From Corynebacterium casei LMG S-19264 (GTDB taxonomy: Bacteria > Actinomycetota > Actinomycetes > Mycobacteriales > Mycobacteriaceae), in assembly GCF_000550785.1 (NCBI RefSeq), contig NZ_CP004350.1, positions 910,009 through 974,008 on the forward strand: a stretch of 64,000 nt of DNA, written 5' to 3'. Positions within the stretch are counted from its first letter, which is position 1. The number at the start of each line of letters is the position of its first letter. Below the pieces are notes generated by a model. It was not told where the DNA came from. It saw only the letters and a program-made list of their open reading frames with translations, and searched no databases. Of this stretch, positions 54,636 through 63,813 are shown in pieces. A program made the position numbers and the translations under genes.

Positions 54636-55154
54636 TTAGTCTTTGCCGGTATCAGGCTGCTGGCGTCGATACAGGGGAGAAGATGCGATCACTCGCTGCT
54701 CGGGGTCGAGCCTGGAGAGCAGTTTGGCGGAGATATTGGCTAGTTGGTCTATCTCATTAGGTTCGAGGGCGTCGACAACAAGGCGGCGGACTTCGGTGAC
54801 ATGCCCGGGAGCGGAGGCGACGACTTTGTTCCAGCCGGCTTCCGTGAGTGCGACTTCGGTGGCGCGGCGGTCGCGCTTGCAGGGGGTGCGGGTGATGTAC
54901 TCGCGTTTTTCCAGTTTTGTCAGCACGCGCGAGAGTCGGGGGAGAGTGGCGTTGGTGCGTGAGGCGAGCTCACTTGTGAGCAGAATGCGCGTGGGAGTCT
55001 CGGACAGAGTGGATAGACAAAAGTAGTCAAAGTGTGTCAGGTCAGAGTCTTTGCTGAGCTGAGTATCCAGTGCTGAGGGTAGTAATTCGAGCACGGCGGC
55101 AAAGCGTACCCATGCTTCTTGTTCGCGTTGTGAAAGCCATTGTGTGTCATCCAT
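54636..55154 (-). CDS. MarR-family transcriptional regulator
   Basis: This is a winged-helix regulator of 172 residues from ATG 55154 (MDDTQWLSQREQEAW). The DNA-binding region is LTSELASRTNATLPRLSRVL, followed by LEKREYITRTPCKRDRRATE with the DxR-like wing. It is divergent from the reductase gene at 55270, and a palindrome AAAGGT-TGC-ACCTTT in the gap is a likely operator. MarR proteins of this type often sense phenolics or oxidants; the single Cys in the wing is only a hint. Confidence 0.92.
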   Translation of the reverse strand: MDDTQWLSQREQEAWVRFAAVLELLPSALDTQLSKDSDLTHFDYFCLSTLSETPTRILLTSELASRTNATLPRLSRVLTKLEKREYITRTPCKRDRRATEVALTEAGWNKVVASAPGHVTEVRRLVVDALEPNEIDQLANISAKLLSRLDPEQRVIASSPLYRRQQPDTGKD

Positions 55155-55172
55155 AAACAACAGTTTAGCGCA

Positions 55173-55187
55173 AAAGGTTGCACCTTT
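55173..55187. promoter_or_regulatory. Candidate MarR operator
   Basis: Perfect palindrome with arms AAAGGT and ACCTTT around TGC, 18 bp upstream of the MarR start and about 80 bp upstream of the divergent reductase start. Confidence 0.5.
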
Positions 55188-55269
55188 AAGTAATCGGTGA
55201 TATAAATTTAGTTGTACATGAAACCAATGCTTTTGGGAGAAGCTCTAGAGCACATCAAAGGAAAAAATT

Positions 55270-55842
55270 ATGACCAACGTAACCATCTTCGGCTCCGGCA
55301 ACATGGGCACCGCTATTGCGGACATCTTCCAAGCTGGCGGCGCTGACGTTCAGTTCATCGGCTCTGATGGCCAGGGCACCGTTGAAGGCGATGTTGTTGT
55401 ATTAGCAGTTCCTTACCCAGCACTGGCGCAGATTGTTGCTAGCCACGGTGACCAGCTTGACGGCAAGGTCGTAGTGGACATCACCAACCCACTGGACTTC
55501 AACACCTTTGATTCCTTGACTGTTCCTGCTGGTAGCTCCGCTGCTGCTGAGCTCGCAGAAAAGCTGCCTAAGGCTTCCGTTGTTAAGGCATTCAACACCA
55601 ACTTCGCAGCAACCCTGGCTACCAAGAAGGTTGGCGAGCTCGCTACTACCGTTCTTGTCGCTGGTGATGATGAGGCTGCTAAGAACACCCTCGCATCCGC
55701 TATCACCGCGGGTGGCGTAGAAGCTATTGATGCCGGCTCCCTGAAGCGTGCACACGAGCTCGAGGCAATTGGTTTCCTGCAGCTGACCCTGGCAGCATCT
55801 GAGAAGGTCGGCTGGACCGGCGGCTTCGGCATCGTCCGCTAG
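55270..55842 (+). CDS. NADPH-dependent F420 reductase-family oxidoreductase
   Basis: This is a 190-residue Rossmann-fold protein. The N-terminus VTIFGSGNMGTAIADIFQAG is a dinucleotide-binding GxGxxG motif; VVLAVPYPALAQIV and KVVVDITNPLDF are typical of the F420:NADP oxidoreductase family. The C-terminal helix pattern ELEAIGFLQLTLAASEKVGW also matches. Corynebacteria are not known for abundant F420, so another substrate such as a ferric or quinone compound is possible. Divergent from the MarR gene, which probably regulates it. Confidence 0.88.
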   Translation: MTNVTIFGSGNMGTAIADIFQAGGADVQFIGSDGQGTVEGDVVVLAVPYPALAQIVASHGDQLDGKVVVDITNPLDFNTFDSLTVPAGSSAAAELAEKLPKASVVKAFNTNFAATLATKKVGELATTVLVAGDDEAAKNTLASAITAGGVEAIDAGSLKRAHELEAIGFLQLTLAASEKVGWTGGFGIVR

Positions 55843-55868
55843 GGGATACTCCGGGGATTTAATACGGA

Positions 55869-55914
55869 GACTCCGTGCGCAGACCAGTAAACTGGCTGCA
55901 CGCGGAGTCTTTTT
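55869..55914 (+). terminator. Rho-independent terminator after the reductase gene
   Basis: A long stem with arms GACTCCG and CGGAGTC and inner CCAG/CTGG around TAAA is followed by a T run (TCTTTTT). Confidence 0.9.
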
Positions 55915-56048
55915 GCATGCCGGCACACAACGCCCGCGCATGAATAGATGTGCCAAAGCGGTGTCGGAAGTGGAAAGAAGCTCGTATTATCAGAAACTAA
56001 AGCAATTTAGGGTCCGCTTACTTCTTAAGAGCGCGGGAAGGTTAGCTC

Positions 56049-56471
56049 ATGGCAAAGAACACGATGCTGCACCGGATTGAGGCAAAGCTGCGGCTGATTA
56101 CTGCCAGTGAGTTCCACGCCTGCATTCATGACGAAGCCTTCCGCGCGCAGTTCCTGGGGCAGTATCAGTGGGCGCCAGATACGCCTGTCATTCCGGCGCT
56201 GTGGAATACCACGGTGGATGAGGTGTGCGAGCATATCGAATGGCATTGCACGGAAGACACTGAGTTCTTGGTGGTGCCGGTGCTGTTGAAAGACCCGGTG
56301 AAGCTCGCCTGCATTTTGGTGACAGATATGTTTGATGTCTTCGAGCCAGATATGACCATGGATGAAGTCAGTGAGGCACTGGGGCAGACTTCGGATTGGG
56401 CATTCGCGCAAGAAATGGATGTCAGAGTGCAAAATGAGCTAGAAATAAACCGCTTGTTGGAGATGGTCTAA
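56049..56471 (+). CDS. Uncharacterised protein upstream of era
   Basis: This is a 140-residue acidic protein (MAKNTMLHRIEAKLRLITAS) of unknown function. It has no signal peptide or membrane helix. Trp-rich N-terminal segment (QFLGQYQWAPDTPVIPALWN), then an acidic alpha/beta region (FDVFEPDMTMDEVSEAL). It ends in a strong terminator and is separate from era. I know no family for it. Confidence 0.7.
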   Translation: MAKNTMLHRIEAKLRLITASEFHACIHDEAFRAQFLGQYQWAPDTPVIPALWNTTVDEVCEHIEWHCTEDTEFLVVPVLLKDPVKLACILVTDMFDVFEPDMTMDEVSEALGQTSDWAFAQEMDVRVQNELEINRLLEMV

Positions 56472-56479
56472 TCCTTTAA

Positions 56480-56519
56480 ACGCCGCGTGGAAACTCACGG
56501 AGTGAGTTCCACGCGGCGT
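56480..56519 (+). terminator. Strong hairpin between the 140-residue gene and era
   Basis: Arms ACGCCGCGTGG-AAACTCA and TGAGTTCCACGCGGCGT pair over 17 bp with one bulged A, loop CGGAG. It lies right after the stop codon at 56471 and 43 bp before the era start. Confidence 0.8.
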
Positions 56520-56561
56520 CAAAGTAGGGGATTGGGCGTTTGCGGACTAAGATGCAGGTCA

Positions 56562-57560
56562 ATGAATAACTCACCAGAAGATCCATTTGAGGCGGCTATC
56601 GGCGGCAATAATCCCGAGGCCATGGCTGATGTCAGCCAGTACACCAACACGCCTGCAGGTTTCCGCTCCGGCTTTGTCAGCTTCGTAGGACGTCCAAATA
56701 CCGGCAAGTCCACGCTGACTAATGCGCTGGTGGGGCAAAAGATTGCTATTACTGCTGACCAGCCAGAGACCACGCGTCACCCAATCCGTGGCCTGGTGCA
56801 CCGTGATGACGCGCAGATCATTGTGGTGGATACACCAGGTCTGCACCGCCCCCGCACGCTTCTGGGTGAGCGTCTCAATGAGATTGTGAAAGATACCTAC
56901 CAGGACGTTGACGTCATTGGTCTGACCATCCCGGCGGATGAAAAGATTGGCCCCGGTGACCGCTGGATTCTGGACAACGTGCGTGAGATTGCGCCGAAGA
57001 CGCCGATTATCGGTATCGTGACCAAGCTGGACCGCGCGTCTAAAGACCAGGTCGGCGCGCAGTTGCTTGCCCTGCATGAGCTGCTCTCAGCAGAAGACCC
57101 TGACGCGGTAGTCATCCCGGTCTCGGCAACAGAGAACGTGCAGATTGAAGAGCTCATCGGCGTGCTTATTGATGTATTGCCAGAAGGCCCGAAGTTCTAC
57201 CCGGATGACCACATCACTGATGATGACACCAACAAGCGCATCTCCGAGCTGATTCGTGAAGCCGCGCTGTCGGGTCTGAAAGATGAGCTTCCGCACTCGG
57301 TCGCGGTTGAAGTGGATGAGATTTTGCCATCGGAAGACCGCGAAGATGTCCTGGATGTCCACGCGATTATTTACGTGGAGCGCCCAGGACAGAAGAAGAT
57401 CCTGGAAGGCAAAGACGGCCGCCGTCTGCGCCGCATCGTGGGTAATGCCCGCAAGGAAGTCATTCAGTTGCTGGGCCAGAACGTGTTCTTGGACCTGCGT
57501 ATCAAGGTGCTTAAGAATTGGCAGTCTGACCCGAAGTCTTTGGGGCGCCTTGGCTTCTAG
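56562..57560 (+). CDS. era: GTPase Era
   Basis: Era is an essential GTPase that binds 16S rRNA and helps 30S assembly. It is 332 residues from ATG 56562 (MNNSPEDPFEAAIG). G1 is GRPNTGKSTLTNALVG, G3 is DTPGLHRPR, G4 is TKLD, and a C-terminal KH domain shows RRIVGNARKEVIQLL. The next gene recO starts inside its last codons. The era-recO-uppS order is conserved in corynebacteria. An N-terminal extension of about 35 residues before the GTPase domain is usual for actinobacteria. Confidence 0.97.
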   Translation: MNNSPEDPFEAAIGGNNPEAMADVSQYTNTPAGFRSGFVSFVGRPNTGKSTLTNALVGQKIAITADQPETTRHPIRGLVHRDDAQIIVVDTPGLHRPRTLLGERLNEIVKDTYQDVDVIGLTIPADEKIGPGDRWILDNVREIAPKTPIIGIVTKLDRASKDQVGAQLLALHELLSAEDPDAVVIPVSATENVQIEELIGVLIDVLPEGPKFYPDDHITDDDTNKRISELIREAALSGLKDELPHSVAVEVDEILPSEDREDVLDVHAIIYVERPGQKKILEGKDGRRLRRIVGNARKEVIQLLGQNVFLDLRIKVLKNWQSDPKSLGRLGF

Positions 57561-58275
57561 ACCCTCTTTTCGCGACCGCGCGGTGGTAATCCGCAGCTAT
57601 GACTTCGGCGAAGCAGACCGGGTTATCGTGCTGCTGACCAAACACAATGGATTAGTCCGTGCGGTGGCAAAAGGTGTGCGTCGCGCGAAGTCGCGCTTCG
57701 GCTCGCGCCTGCAACTCTTCGTCAACTTGGACGTGCAGCTGTATTCCGGCCGGAACCTAGCAACCATCACCCAGGCGGACACTGTGGACTACTTCGGTGC
57801 GCAAATCATTGATGATTATGACAAGTACACCGCCGCCTGTGTGATGTTGGAAGCAGCAGAGCGGCTCAGCCTGGACAATGATCCCTATCTCTATGAGTCG
57901 GTAGTCTACACCCTGGCCAAGCTGCAGAGCACCGAAAAACCTATGCTTGAGCTAGACACATTCTTGCTCAAAGTCATGGAGCACGCCGGCTGGGCGCCAA
58001 GCCTGTTCAACTGCGCACAGTGCGGCAATCCCGGCCCACACCGTGCTTTCCACCCCGCAGTGGGCGGAGCAACGTGTAATAATTGCCGCCCGCCAGGCGC
58101 GGCAGAAGTAGACCCAGAGACGCTACACATCATGTGGATTATTGCCAACGGGCACACCGCCAACGCCACGGTCGCGCAGGCAGGCGAGGCGCATCAGCTT
58201 ATCCGCGCGCACTTGCAGTGGCATCTGGAGCGAAAAGTTAACGCCCTGTCCGTGATGGACCAGGAACTGAAGTAA
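57550..58275 (+). CDS. recO: DNA repair protein RecO
   Basis: RecO assists RecA loading in recombinational repair. I place the start at TTG 57550 (241 aa, MASRPSFRDRAVVIRSYDF), overlapping the era stop; the frame is open further upstream only because it lies inside era. The N-terminal OB fold shows VIVLLTKHNGLVRAVAKGVR, and the C-terminal zinc motif has CAQCG and CNNC. It is followed by uppS after 11 bp. Confidence 0.95.
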   Translation: MASRPSFRDRAVVIRSYDFGEADRVIVLLTKHNGLVRAVAKGVRRAKSRFGSRLQLFVNLDVQLYSGRNLATITQADTVDYFGAQIIDDYDKYTAACVMLEAAERLSLDNDPYLYESVVYTLAKLQSTEKPMLELDTFLLKVMEHAGWAPSLFNCAQCGNPGPHRAFHPAVGGATCNNCRPPGAAEVDPETLHIMWIIANGHTANATVAQAGEAHQLIRAHLQWHLERKVNALSVMDQELK

Positions 58276-58286
58276 GGTAAATAAAC

Positions 58287-59039
58287 GTGATTACCCCTGA
58301 TCCGAACCGAGTACTCAATCCGCCCCAGATCCCCGCGGAGTTTCTGCCAGGTCATATCGCGTTAGTCATGGACGGCAATGGCCGTTGGGCGCAAGACCGC
58401 GGGATGAAGCGCACGGAGGGCCACAAGCGCGGCGAGGCCGTGCTGTTAGATGTGGTGGATGCGTGTTTGGCGTTGGGGATTCCTTACCTGTCGGCCTATG
58501 CCTTTTCCACTGAGAATTGGCGCCGTTCGCCGGATGAGGTTCGTTTCTTGATGGGCTTTAACCGCGACGTGTTGCGTCGCCAGCGCGAGTGGCTCAATGA
58601 GCGCGGGGTGCGCGTGGTGTGGGCGGGTCGTCGCCCGCGTCTGTGGCGCTCCGTTATCAAGGAGTTGGAGGCAGCAGAGCAGCTGACCAAGGACAACACC
58701 AAGATGACGCTGGTGATGTGCGTTAATTACGGTGGTCGCGCAGAGCTTGCCGATGCTTTCAAGAAGATGGCCGAGGACGTCAAGGCCGGAAAGCTCAGCC
58801 CATCTGCGGTGTCCGAGAAGACAATCGCGCAGTACCTTTATGATCCGGTTATGCCTGACGTGGACTTATTCCTGCGTCCTTCGGGTGAAAAGCGCACCTC
58901 GAACTTCCTGCTGTGGCAGTCGGCCTATGCAGAATTGGTTTATCAGGATAAACTGTTTCCTGATTTCACTCCGGAGGATCTCTTCGCGGCAGTTGAAGAA
59001 TATGCGCGCCGGGACCGTCGCTTCGGAGGAACCAAGTAG
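58287..59039 (+). CDS. uppS: Isoprenyl (decaprenyl) diphosphate synthase UppS
   Basis: This cis-prenyltransferase makes the lipid carrier for peptidoglycan and arabinogalactan. It is 250 residues from GTG 58287. Signatures are [17 protein letters not shown] near residue 25, [35 protein letters not shown], and [20 protein letters not shown]. In corynebacteria the product is decaprenyl-type. Part of the era-recO-uppS operon. Confidence 0.96.
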   Translation: MITPDPNRVLNPPQIPAEFLPGHIALVMDGNGRWAQDRGMKRTEGHKRGEAVLLDVVDACLALGIPYLSAYAFSTENWRRSPDEVRFLMGFNRDVLRRQREWLNERGVRVVWAGRRPRLWRSVIKELEAAEQLTKDNTKMTLVMCVNYGGRAELADAFKKMAEDVKAGKLSPSAVSEKTIAQYLYDPVMPDVDLFLRPSGEKRTSNFLLWQSAYAELVYQDKLFPDFTPEDLFAAVEEYARRDRRFGGTK

Positions 59040-59113
59040 GTTCGCTTCACGCGGGGGTTTTAGGTGCGTGTGAGCAGCTAGAAGTTTCGCAGAAGAAGGA
59101 GTGTGCCACAAGG

Positions 59114-60235
59114 ATGGTAGCCATGGATCAGCCAACGCGTCAGCAGATTTCTAAGTGGCGCCGATATTTGGCTAATGAACGTGCTGAGGCCGCGGTGTAC
59201 CGCGAGCTTGCCCGCAAGAAGAAGGGCGAAGAGCGCGATATTTTGCTCAAACTCGCGGATGCGGAGTCCCGCCATGAGCAGTATTGGCAGGAAAAGCTCG
59301 GTGAGTTTGTGGGCATGCCGCAAAAGCCGGATTTGAATACGCAGCTCATGGGGTGGATGGCTAAGAACTTCGGTTCGGTCTTTACTCTCGCCCTGATGCA
59401 GTCGGCGGAAAGCCGCACGCCGTATATGGATGATGATGACGCGTCGGAGCAATTGGCTGCCGATGAACGCGTGCACGCCGAGGTCGTCCGCGGCCTCGCA
59501 GTCCAGGGTCGGGAGAAGATTTCCGGAAACTTCCGCGCCGCAGTCTTTGGCGCGAATGATGGTCTGGTGTCGAACTTGGCGCTGGTCATTGGTGTGATGG
59601 GCTCCGGCGCGCAGTCTTCAGTGCTTTTGCTGACCGGCGTCTCCGGTCTGCTGGCTGGTGCATTGTCCATGGCCGCAGGTGAGTACGTTTCCGTGAAGTC
59701 GCAAAATGAGCTTCTTGATGCCTCACGTCCCGCAGCAGCAGCCACCCAGCTCGCTGGCGAACTGGACGTCAACGCCAATGAACTGGCTCTGATTTACCGT
59801 GCGCGTGGGCTCAGCAATGACGAAGCTGAAAGGAAAGCGGAGACCGTCTTCCAAACCTTGCAGGAACGCGCGAATGCCAGCCACCCTTCAAGCGGGCATA
59901 ATCCTGCCGAAGCAGCTGGCGCCGCGCATCAAGACTCGGCTGCAGAAGCAGACAACTCCCACGGCGTTATCGGTGAGGCCTGGTCAGCAGCGCTATCAAG
60001 CTTCTGCTTCTTCGCCACCGGCGCACTGATTCCTATCATCCCGTTCATCTTCGGCATGGACGTCACGCCAGGCGCAATTGTTACCATCGTGCTGGTATCA
60101 CTCGCACTGATGATGACCGGCGGCATCACCGGACTTATTTCTGGCAAGCCACCACTATTCCGTGCCCTGCGCCAAATGGTCATCGGCCTCGGCGCCGCAG
60201 GAATCACCTTCCTGCTGGGGCTTCTCTTCGCGTAA
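59114..60235 (+). CDS. Ferritin-like/VIT1-family iron or manganese transporter
   Basis: This is a 373-residue fusion. The N-terminal about 140 residues are ferritin-like with RYLANERAEAAVYRELARK and DAESRHEQYWQEKLGEF (metal-ligand E and H). The C-terminal VIT1/CCC1 domain shows AAVFGANDGLVSNLALVIGV, LSMAAGEYVSVKSQNELLDA and five hydrophobic helices. Such fusions (MbfA-like) export iron or manganese. The neighbouring Zur gene places it in a metal-homeostasis context. Its stop lies inside a bidirectional terminator hairpin. Confidence 0.9.
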   Translation: MVAMDQPTRQQISKWRRYLANERAEAAVYRELARKKKGEERDILLKLADAESRHEQYWQEKLGEFVGMPQKPDLNTQLMGWMAKNFGSVFTLALMQSAESRTPYMDDDDASEQLAADERVHAEVVRGLAVQGREKISGNFRAAVFGANDGLVSNLALVIGVMGSGAQSSVLLLTGVSGLLAGALSMAAGEYVSVKSQNELLDASRPAAAATQLAGELDVNANELALIYRARGLSNDEAERKAETVFQTLQERANASHPSSGHNPAEAAGAAHQDSAAEADNSHGVIGEAWSAALSSFCFFATGALIPIIPFIFGMDVTPGAIVTIVLVSLALMMTGGITGLISGKPPLFRALRQMVIGLGAAGITFLLGLLFA

Positions 60236-60262
60236 AAAGTGCGGCTGAGCGCACTTTTTACG
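60231..60262. terminator. Bidirectional terminator between the VIT gene and zur
   Basis: Perfect arms CGTAAAAAGTGCG and CGCACTTTTTACG flank loop GCTGAG. The A/T runs on both sides allow termination in both directions between two convergent genes. Confidence 0.9.
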
Positions 60263-60308
60263 TTGCCGTACCTAGGTGAGCACTCAACAAAATGCAGTCT
60301 TTGCTTAG

Positions 60309-60737
60309 CTAGGCCTTTTCCTGGCATTTGGTGCAGATTCCGAAGACTTCGGCATCATGGCCAGTGAGCTGGAAACCATAGGTATCCGCGACGGTGCGAG
60401 CCCATTCTTCGATGGGGCCGCCGTCGATTTCTTCGGTGCGGCCGCACTTGGTGCACACCAGGTGATGGTGGTGGGAATCGGTTTCGCAGTGGCGGTAGAG
60501 GGTTTCGCCTGTAGGGGAGTGCAGGGCATCTACGGCGTGAATATCAACTAAGGATTGCAGAGTGCGGTAGACGGTGGTGAGTCCAACTTTGGCCTCACGT
60601 TCTTGAAGCGCAGTGTGAATTTCTTTGGCCGATAGGAAACGGTCAATATCTTGCATTACTTCAACAACCGCAGTGCGCTGTTTAGTGGTACGCATGCCAA
60701 GCTTGGGGGTGTTTGAGCTTGCGGAATGAAGGGTCAT
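60309..60737 (-). CDS. zur: Fur-family regulator, probably the zinc uptake regulator Zur
   Basis: This is a 142-residue ferric/zinc-uptake-type repressor. The winged helix has SAKEIHTALQEREAKVGLTT and VYRTLQSL. Metal-binding features include the histidine cluster (CETDSHHHHLVC), CTKCGRTEE and a C-terminal CTKCQEKA, giving two CxxC pairs for the structural zinc. Its location between a metal transporter and glyS matches zur of C. glutamicum; Fur-like iron specificity cannot be excluded by sequence alone. Divergent from glyS. Confidence 0.9.
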   Translation of the reverse strand: MTLHSASSNTPKLGMRTTKQRTAVVEVMQDIDRFLSAKEIHTALQEREAKVGLTTVYRTLQSLVDIHAVDALHSPTGETLYRHCETDSHHHHLVCTKCGRTEEIDGGPIEEWARTVADTYGFQLTGHDAEVFGICTKCQEKA

Positions 60738-60872
60738 GGTTGTGAGTCTATCAATTTTGTTGCCGTGACATAGAAGTAATCTGAACCCAGTTCCGCATGA
60801 ATTTCTTCTCCAGGATAGAATGGCCGCACTATAATCATCGGCTGTCCCCTACCAGAGGAGTCTTCTTTAATC

Positions 60873-62252
60873 ATGGCGTCAGTGATCGAATCCGTCGTAA
60901 ACCTTTGTAAGCGTCGTGGCCTGGTGTACCAGGCAGGCGAAATCTACGGCGGCTCCCGCTCAGCATGGGACTACGGTCCGCTGGGCGTGGAACTGAAGGA
61001 AAACATCAAGCGCCAGTGGTGGCGCCACATGGTGCAGTCCCGCGACGACGTCGTTGGTATTGATACATCAATTATTCAGCCAACCCAGACCTGGGTTTCT
61101 TCCGGCCACGTTGAGGTCTTCACCGACCCACTGGTGGAGTCTTTGCACACCCACAAGCGCTACCGTGCAGACCACCTGCTTGAAGCTTATGAGGAAAAGC
61201 ATGGTCATCCACCAGTCAACGGCTTGGCAGACATCAACGATCCTGAGACCGGCCAGCCAGGTAACTGGACTGAGCCAAAGGCATTCTCCGGTCTGCTCAA
61301 GACCTTCCTGGGTCCAGTGGATGATGAAGAGGGCTTGCACTACCTGCGCCCAGAGACCGCTCAGGGCATCTTCGTTAACTTCAAGAACGTGATGACCTCT
61401 GCGCGTCAGAAGCCACCATTTGGTATTGCCAACATTGGTAAGTCTTTCCGTAATGAGATCACCCCGGGTAACTTCATCTTCCGTACCCGTGAGTTTGAGC
61501 AGATGGAGATGGAGTTCTTCGTCAAGCCTGGTGAGGATGAAGAATGGCACCAGTACTGGATTGATAACCGCCTTCAGTGGTACATCGATCTGGGCGTGAA
61601 CCCAGACAACCTGCGTCTGTATGAGCACCCGAAGGAAAAGCTGTCGCATTACTCCAAGCGCACCGTTGACGTGGAGTACGCATTCGGTTTCGCTGGCTCC
61701 AAGTGGGGCGAGCTCGAAGGTGTTGCAAACCGTACGGATTATGACCTGCGCGTGCACTCTGAGGGCTCTGGTGAGGACCTGTCCTACTACGACCAGACCG
61801 CTGAAGAGCGCTGGGTTCCTTACACCATTGAGCCGGCTGCCGGCCTTGGCCGTTCCATGATGGCATTCCTGGTGGACGCTTACACCGAGGAAGAAGCTCC
61901 TAACTCCAAGGGTGGCACTGACACCCGCGTGGTTCTGAAGCTGGACCGCCGTCTGTCCCCAGTCAAGGTTGCGGTTCTTCCACTGTCTAAGAAGGAAGAA
62001 CTGTCCACCCCAGCGAAGGCACTGGCAGATAAGCTGCGTGGACTGTGGAACATCGACTACGACGTCTCTGGTGCCATTGGCCGCCGCTACCGCCGACAGG
62101 ATGAAATCGGTACCCCATTCTGCGTGACCTATGACTTCGATTCCCTCGAGGACAACGCGGTTACCGTGCGTGAGCGTGACTCCATGGAGCAGGAGCGCGT
62201 CAAGCTCGACGAGCTCGAAACCTACCTGGCTGCCCGCCTCGCCGGCTGCTAG
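60873..62252 (+). CDS. glyS: Glycyl-tRNA synthetase, class II homodimeric type
   Basis: This enzyme charges tRNA-Gly. It is 459 residues, the single-chain type found in actinobacteria. Features are [20 protein letters not shown] near the N-terminus, [18 protein letters not shown] (motif 2 region), [20 protein letters not shown], and [17 protein letters not shown] (motif 3). The C-terminal anticodon-binding domain is present. No T-box leader is evident in the 135-bp gap to zur. Confidence 0.98.
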   Translation: MASVIESVVNLCKRRGLVYQAGEIYGGSRSAWDYGPLGVELKENIKRQWWRHMVQSRDDVVGIDTSIIQPTQTWVSSGHVEVFTDPLVESLHTHKRYRADHLLEAYEEKHGHPPVNGLADINDPETGQPGNWTEPKAFSGLLKTFLGPVDDEEGLHYLRPETAQGIFVNFKNVMTSARQKPPFGIANIGKSFRNEITPGNFIFRTREFEQMEMEFFVKPGEDEEWHQYWIDNRLQWYIDLGVNPDNLRLYEHPKEKLSHYSKRTVDVEYAFGFAGSKWGELEGVANRTDYDLRVHSEGSGEDLSYYDQTAEERWVPYTIEPAAGLGRSMMAFLVDAYTEEEAPNSKGGTDTRVVLKLDRRLSPVKVAVLPLSKKEELSTPAKALADKLRGLWNIDYDVSGAIGRRYRRQDEIGTPFCVTYDFDSLEDNAVTVRERDSMEQERVKLDELETYLAARLAGC

Positions 62253-62323
62253 TTTCTAAGCTCGCACAAGCGCATAAGCCTCTTGTGGGGTAAGCGTTGG
62301 TTGGATTAACATCCAGCGCCAAT

Positions 62324-62341
62324 GCCCCTCAAGGGGCTTTG
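62324..62341 (+). terminator. Terminator after glyS
   Basis: Arms GCCCCT and AGGGGC flank CA and are followed by TTTGT; an additional hairpin (TGGAT/ATCCA) lies just upstream. Confidence 0.7.
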
Positions 62342-62415
62342 TCATGCGTGGGCTATGATGTTTATCTCATCTACTGGAATAACTGCTTGGCGGTGATGGT
62401 GCTAGCATCATCCCG

Positions 62416-63813
62416 ATGGAAACTAGATTCGATCTCGATGAAAGGCCGCGAAGACGCAGTCTTTTCACAAGACTTACTCCGGCTCAGGCCGTTGCCCTGG
62501 GGTTTCTTGGTGTCATAGCGATTGGCACTGTGGTGCTTTGCTTGCCGATATCCACCACCAGCGGTGAACCCACAGACCTCTTACCCGCCATGTTCACCGT
62601 GACATCGGCAGTGACGGTGACCGGACTGGCGGTCGTGGATACGGGCACACACTGGAGCGGACTGGGACAAGCAACAGTGCTTACTCTCATCCAAATCGGT
62701 GGCTTTGGAATCATGAGCGTGAGTTCTCTCGCGGGCATGCTGTTGACCGGTCGTATCGGTCTGCGCTCACGGCGGTACAACCAGGCCGAAAATAGGACGC
62801 TTGGAACTGGCGATGTAGCGCGTACAGTGATCGCGGCACTGGCAATCACCGTCATTTGCGAGTTCGTTGTGGCGCTGGTGACAGCAATTAGATTCGCCAC
62901 CTTTTACGACATGCCAGCATTGCGTGCAGCGTGGGAAGGTCTTTTCCACGCGATTTCGGCATTTAATAATGCAGGGTTCGGGCTGCGCAGCGACAGTTTG
63001 GTGCCCTATGTCGGCGACGGTTGGATTATTCTTCCCTTGGCTTGTGCCTTGATTATCGGCGGTCTTGGTTACCCAGTAGTTGCAGAGATGTGGGATAAGC
63101 TCCGCTTTCGGTTGACTCACGGCAATCTTGGCCATCCGCGAAAATTCTCAGTATCCACCAAAATAACCCTCGTTGGTACTGCAATGCTCATCGCTGCGGG
63201 CGTCCTTGTGGTGGGAGCGTTGGAATGGAATAACACTCTGGCCGGACAGCCGCTAGGAACGAAGCTGCTTGGTGCATTCTTCCAAGGTGTTACACCGCGT
63301 ACCGCCGGATTCAACTCAGTGGATTTTGGCGAGGTGCAGCCGGTGACGCTCATGGCCACCGGCTTGCTCATGTTTATCGGTGGTGGTTCGGCAGGTACTG
63401 CCGGTGGCATCAAGATAACCACCGCAGCAGTACTTCTCGCAGCGATTATCGCTGAGATTCGCGGACATAACCATGTAACAATTGCGCACCGAACCATTAA
63501 CTCGTCTGTTGTCCGTCAGGCACTCACGGTTGCTTCTATCAGCGTGGTTCTAGTGGTGTCGTGCGTCGTGATCATTCGGCTTCTAGAGCCAGGCTTTAGC
63601 GGTGAGGCAATCACCTTTGAAGTGATTTCAGCTTTTGCTACCGTGGGACTTTCCACAGGTATCACTGCAGATCTCAGCGCACCTAGCCAAATAGTGCTGT
63701 GCTTTTTGATGTACATTGGCCGAATTGGTCCGGTAACACTAGTCGTTGCGCTGGCGGCGCAGCACTCAGCCCGGCGTTTTGAATACCCAGAGGAAAGGCC
63801 CTTCATTGGCTAA
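62416..63813 (+). CDS. ktrB: Potassium uptake protein KtrB/TrkH-like
   Basis: This is the membrane pore of a Ktr/Trk potassium importer, 465 residues. Filter-like loops are visible (TSAVTVTGLAVVDTGTH; FNNAGFGLRS; TPRTAGFNSVDFG; SAFATVGLSTGIT), each with the conserved Gly, and about 8-10 hydrophobic helices. The gene begins at ATG 62416 and overlaps the ktrA start by 8 bp, so the two subunits are co-translated. Confidence 0.95.
   Translation: METRFDLDERPRRRSLFTRLTPAQAVALGFLGVIAIGTVVLCLPISTTSGEPTDLLPAMFTVTSAVTVTGLAVVDTGTHWSGLGQATVLTLIQIGGFGIMSVSSLAGMLLTGRIGLRSRRYNQAENRTLGTGDVARTVIAALAITVICEFVVALVTAIRFATFYDMPALRAAWEGLFHAISAFNNAGFGLRSDSLVPYVGDGWIILPLACALIIGGLGYPVVAEMWDKLRFRLTHGNLGHPRKFSVSTKITLVGTAMLIAAGVLVVGALEWNNTLAGQPLGTKLLGAFFQGVTPRTAGFNSVDFGEVQPVTLMATGLLMFIGGGSAGTAGGIKITTAAVLLAAIIAEIRGHNHVTIAHRTINSSVVRQALTVASISVVLVVSCVVIIRLLEPGFSGEAITFEVISAFATVGLSTGITADLSAPSQIVLCFLMYIGRIGPVTLVVALAAQHSARRFEYPEERPFIG

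Noticed and set aside
57283..57549. Long upstream extension of the recO frame
   Set aside because: It lies inside era in another frame and its translation is not RecO-like; RecO homology starts at the TTG at 57550.
60738..60872. T-box riboswitch before glyS
   Set aside because: Gap is too short and lacks the conserved T-box sequence and terminator/antiterminator pair.
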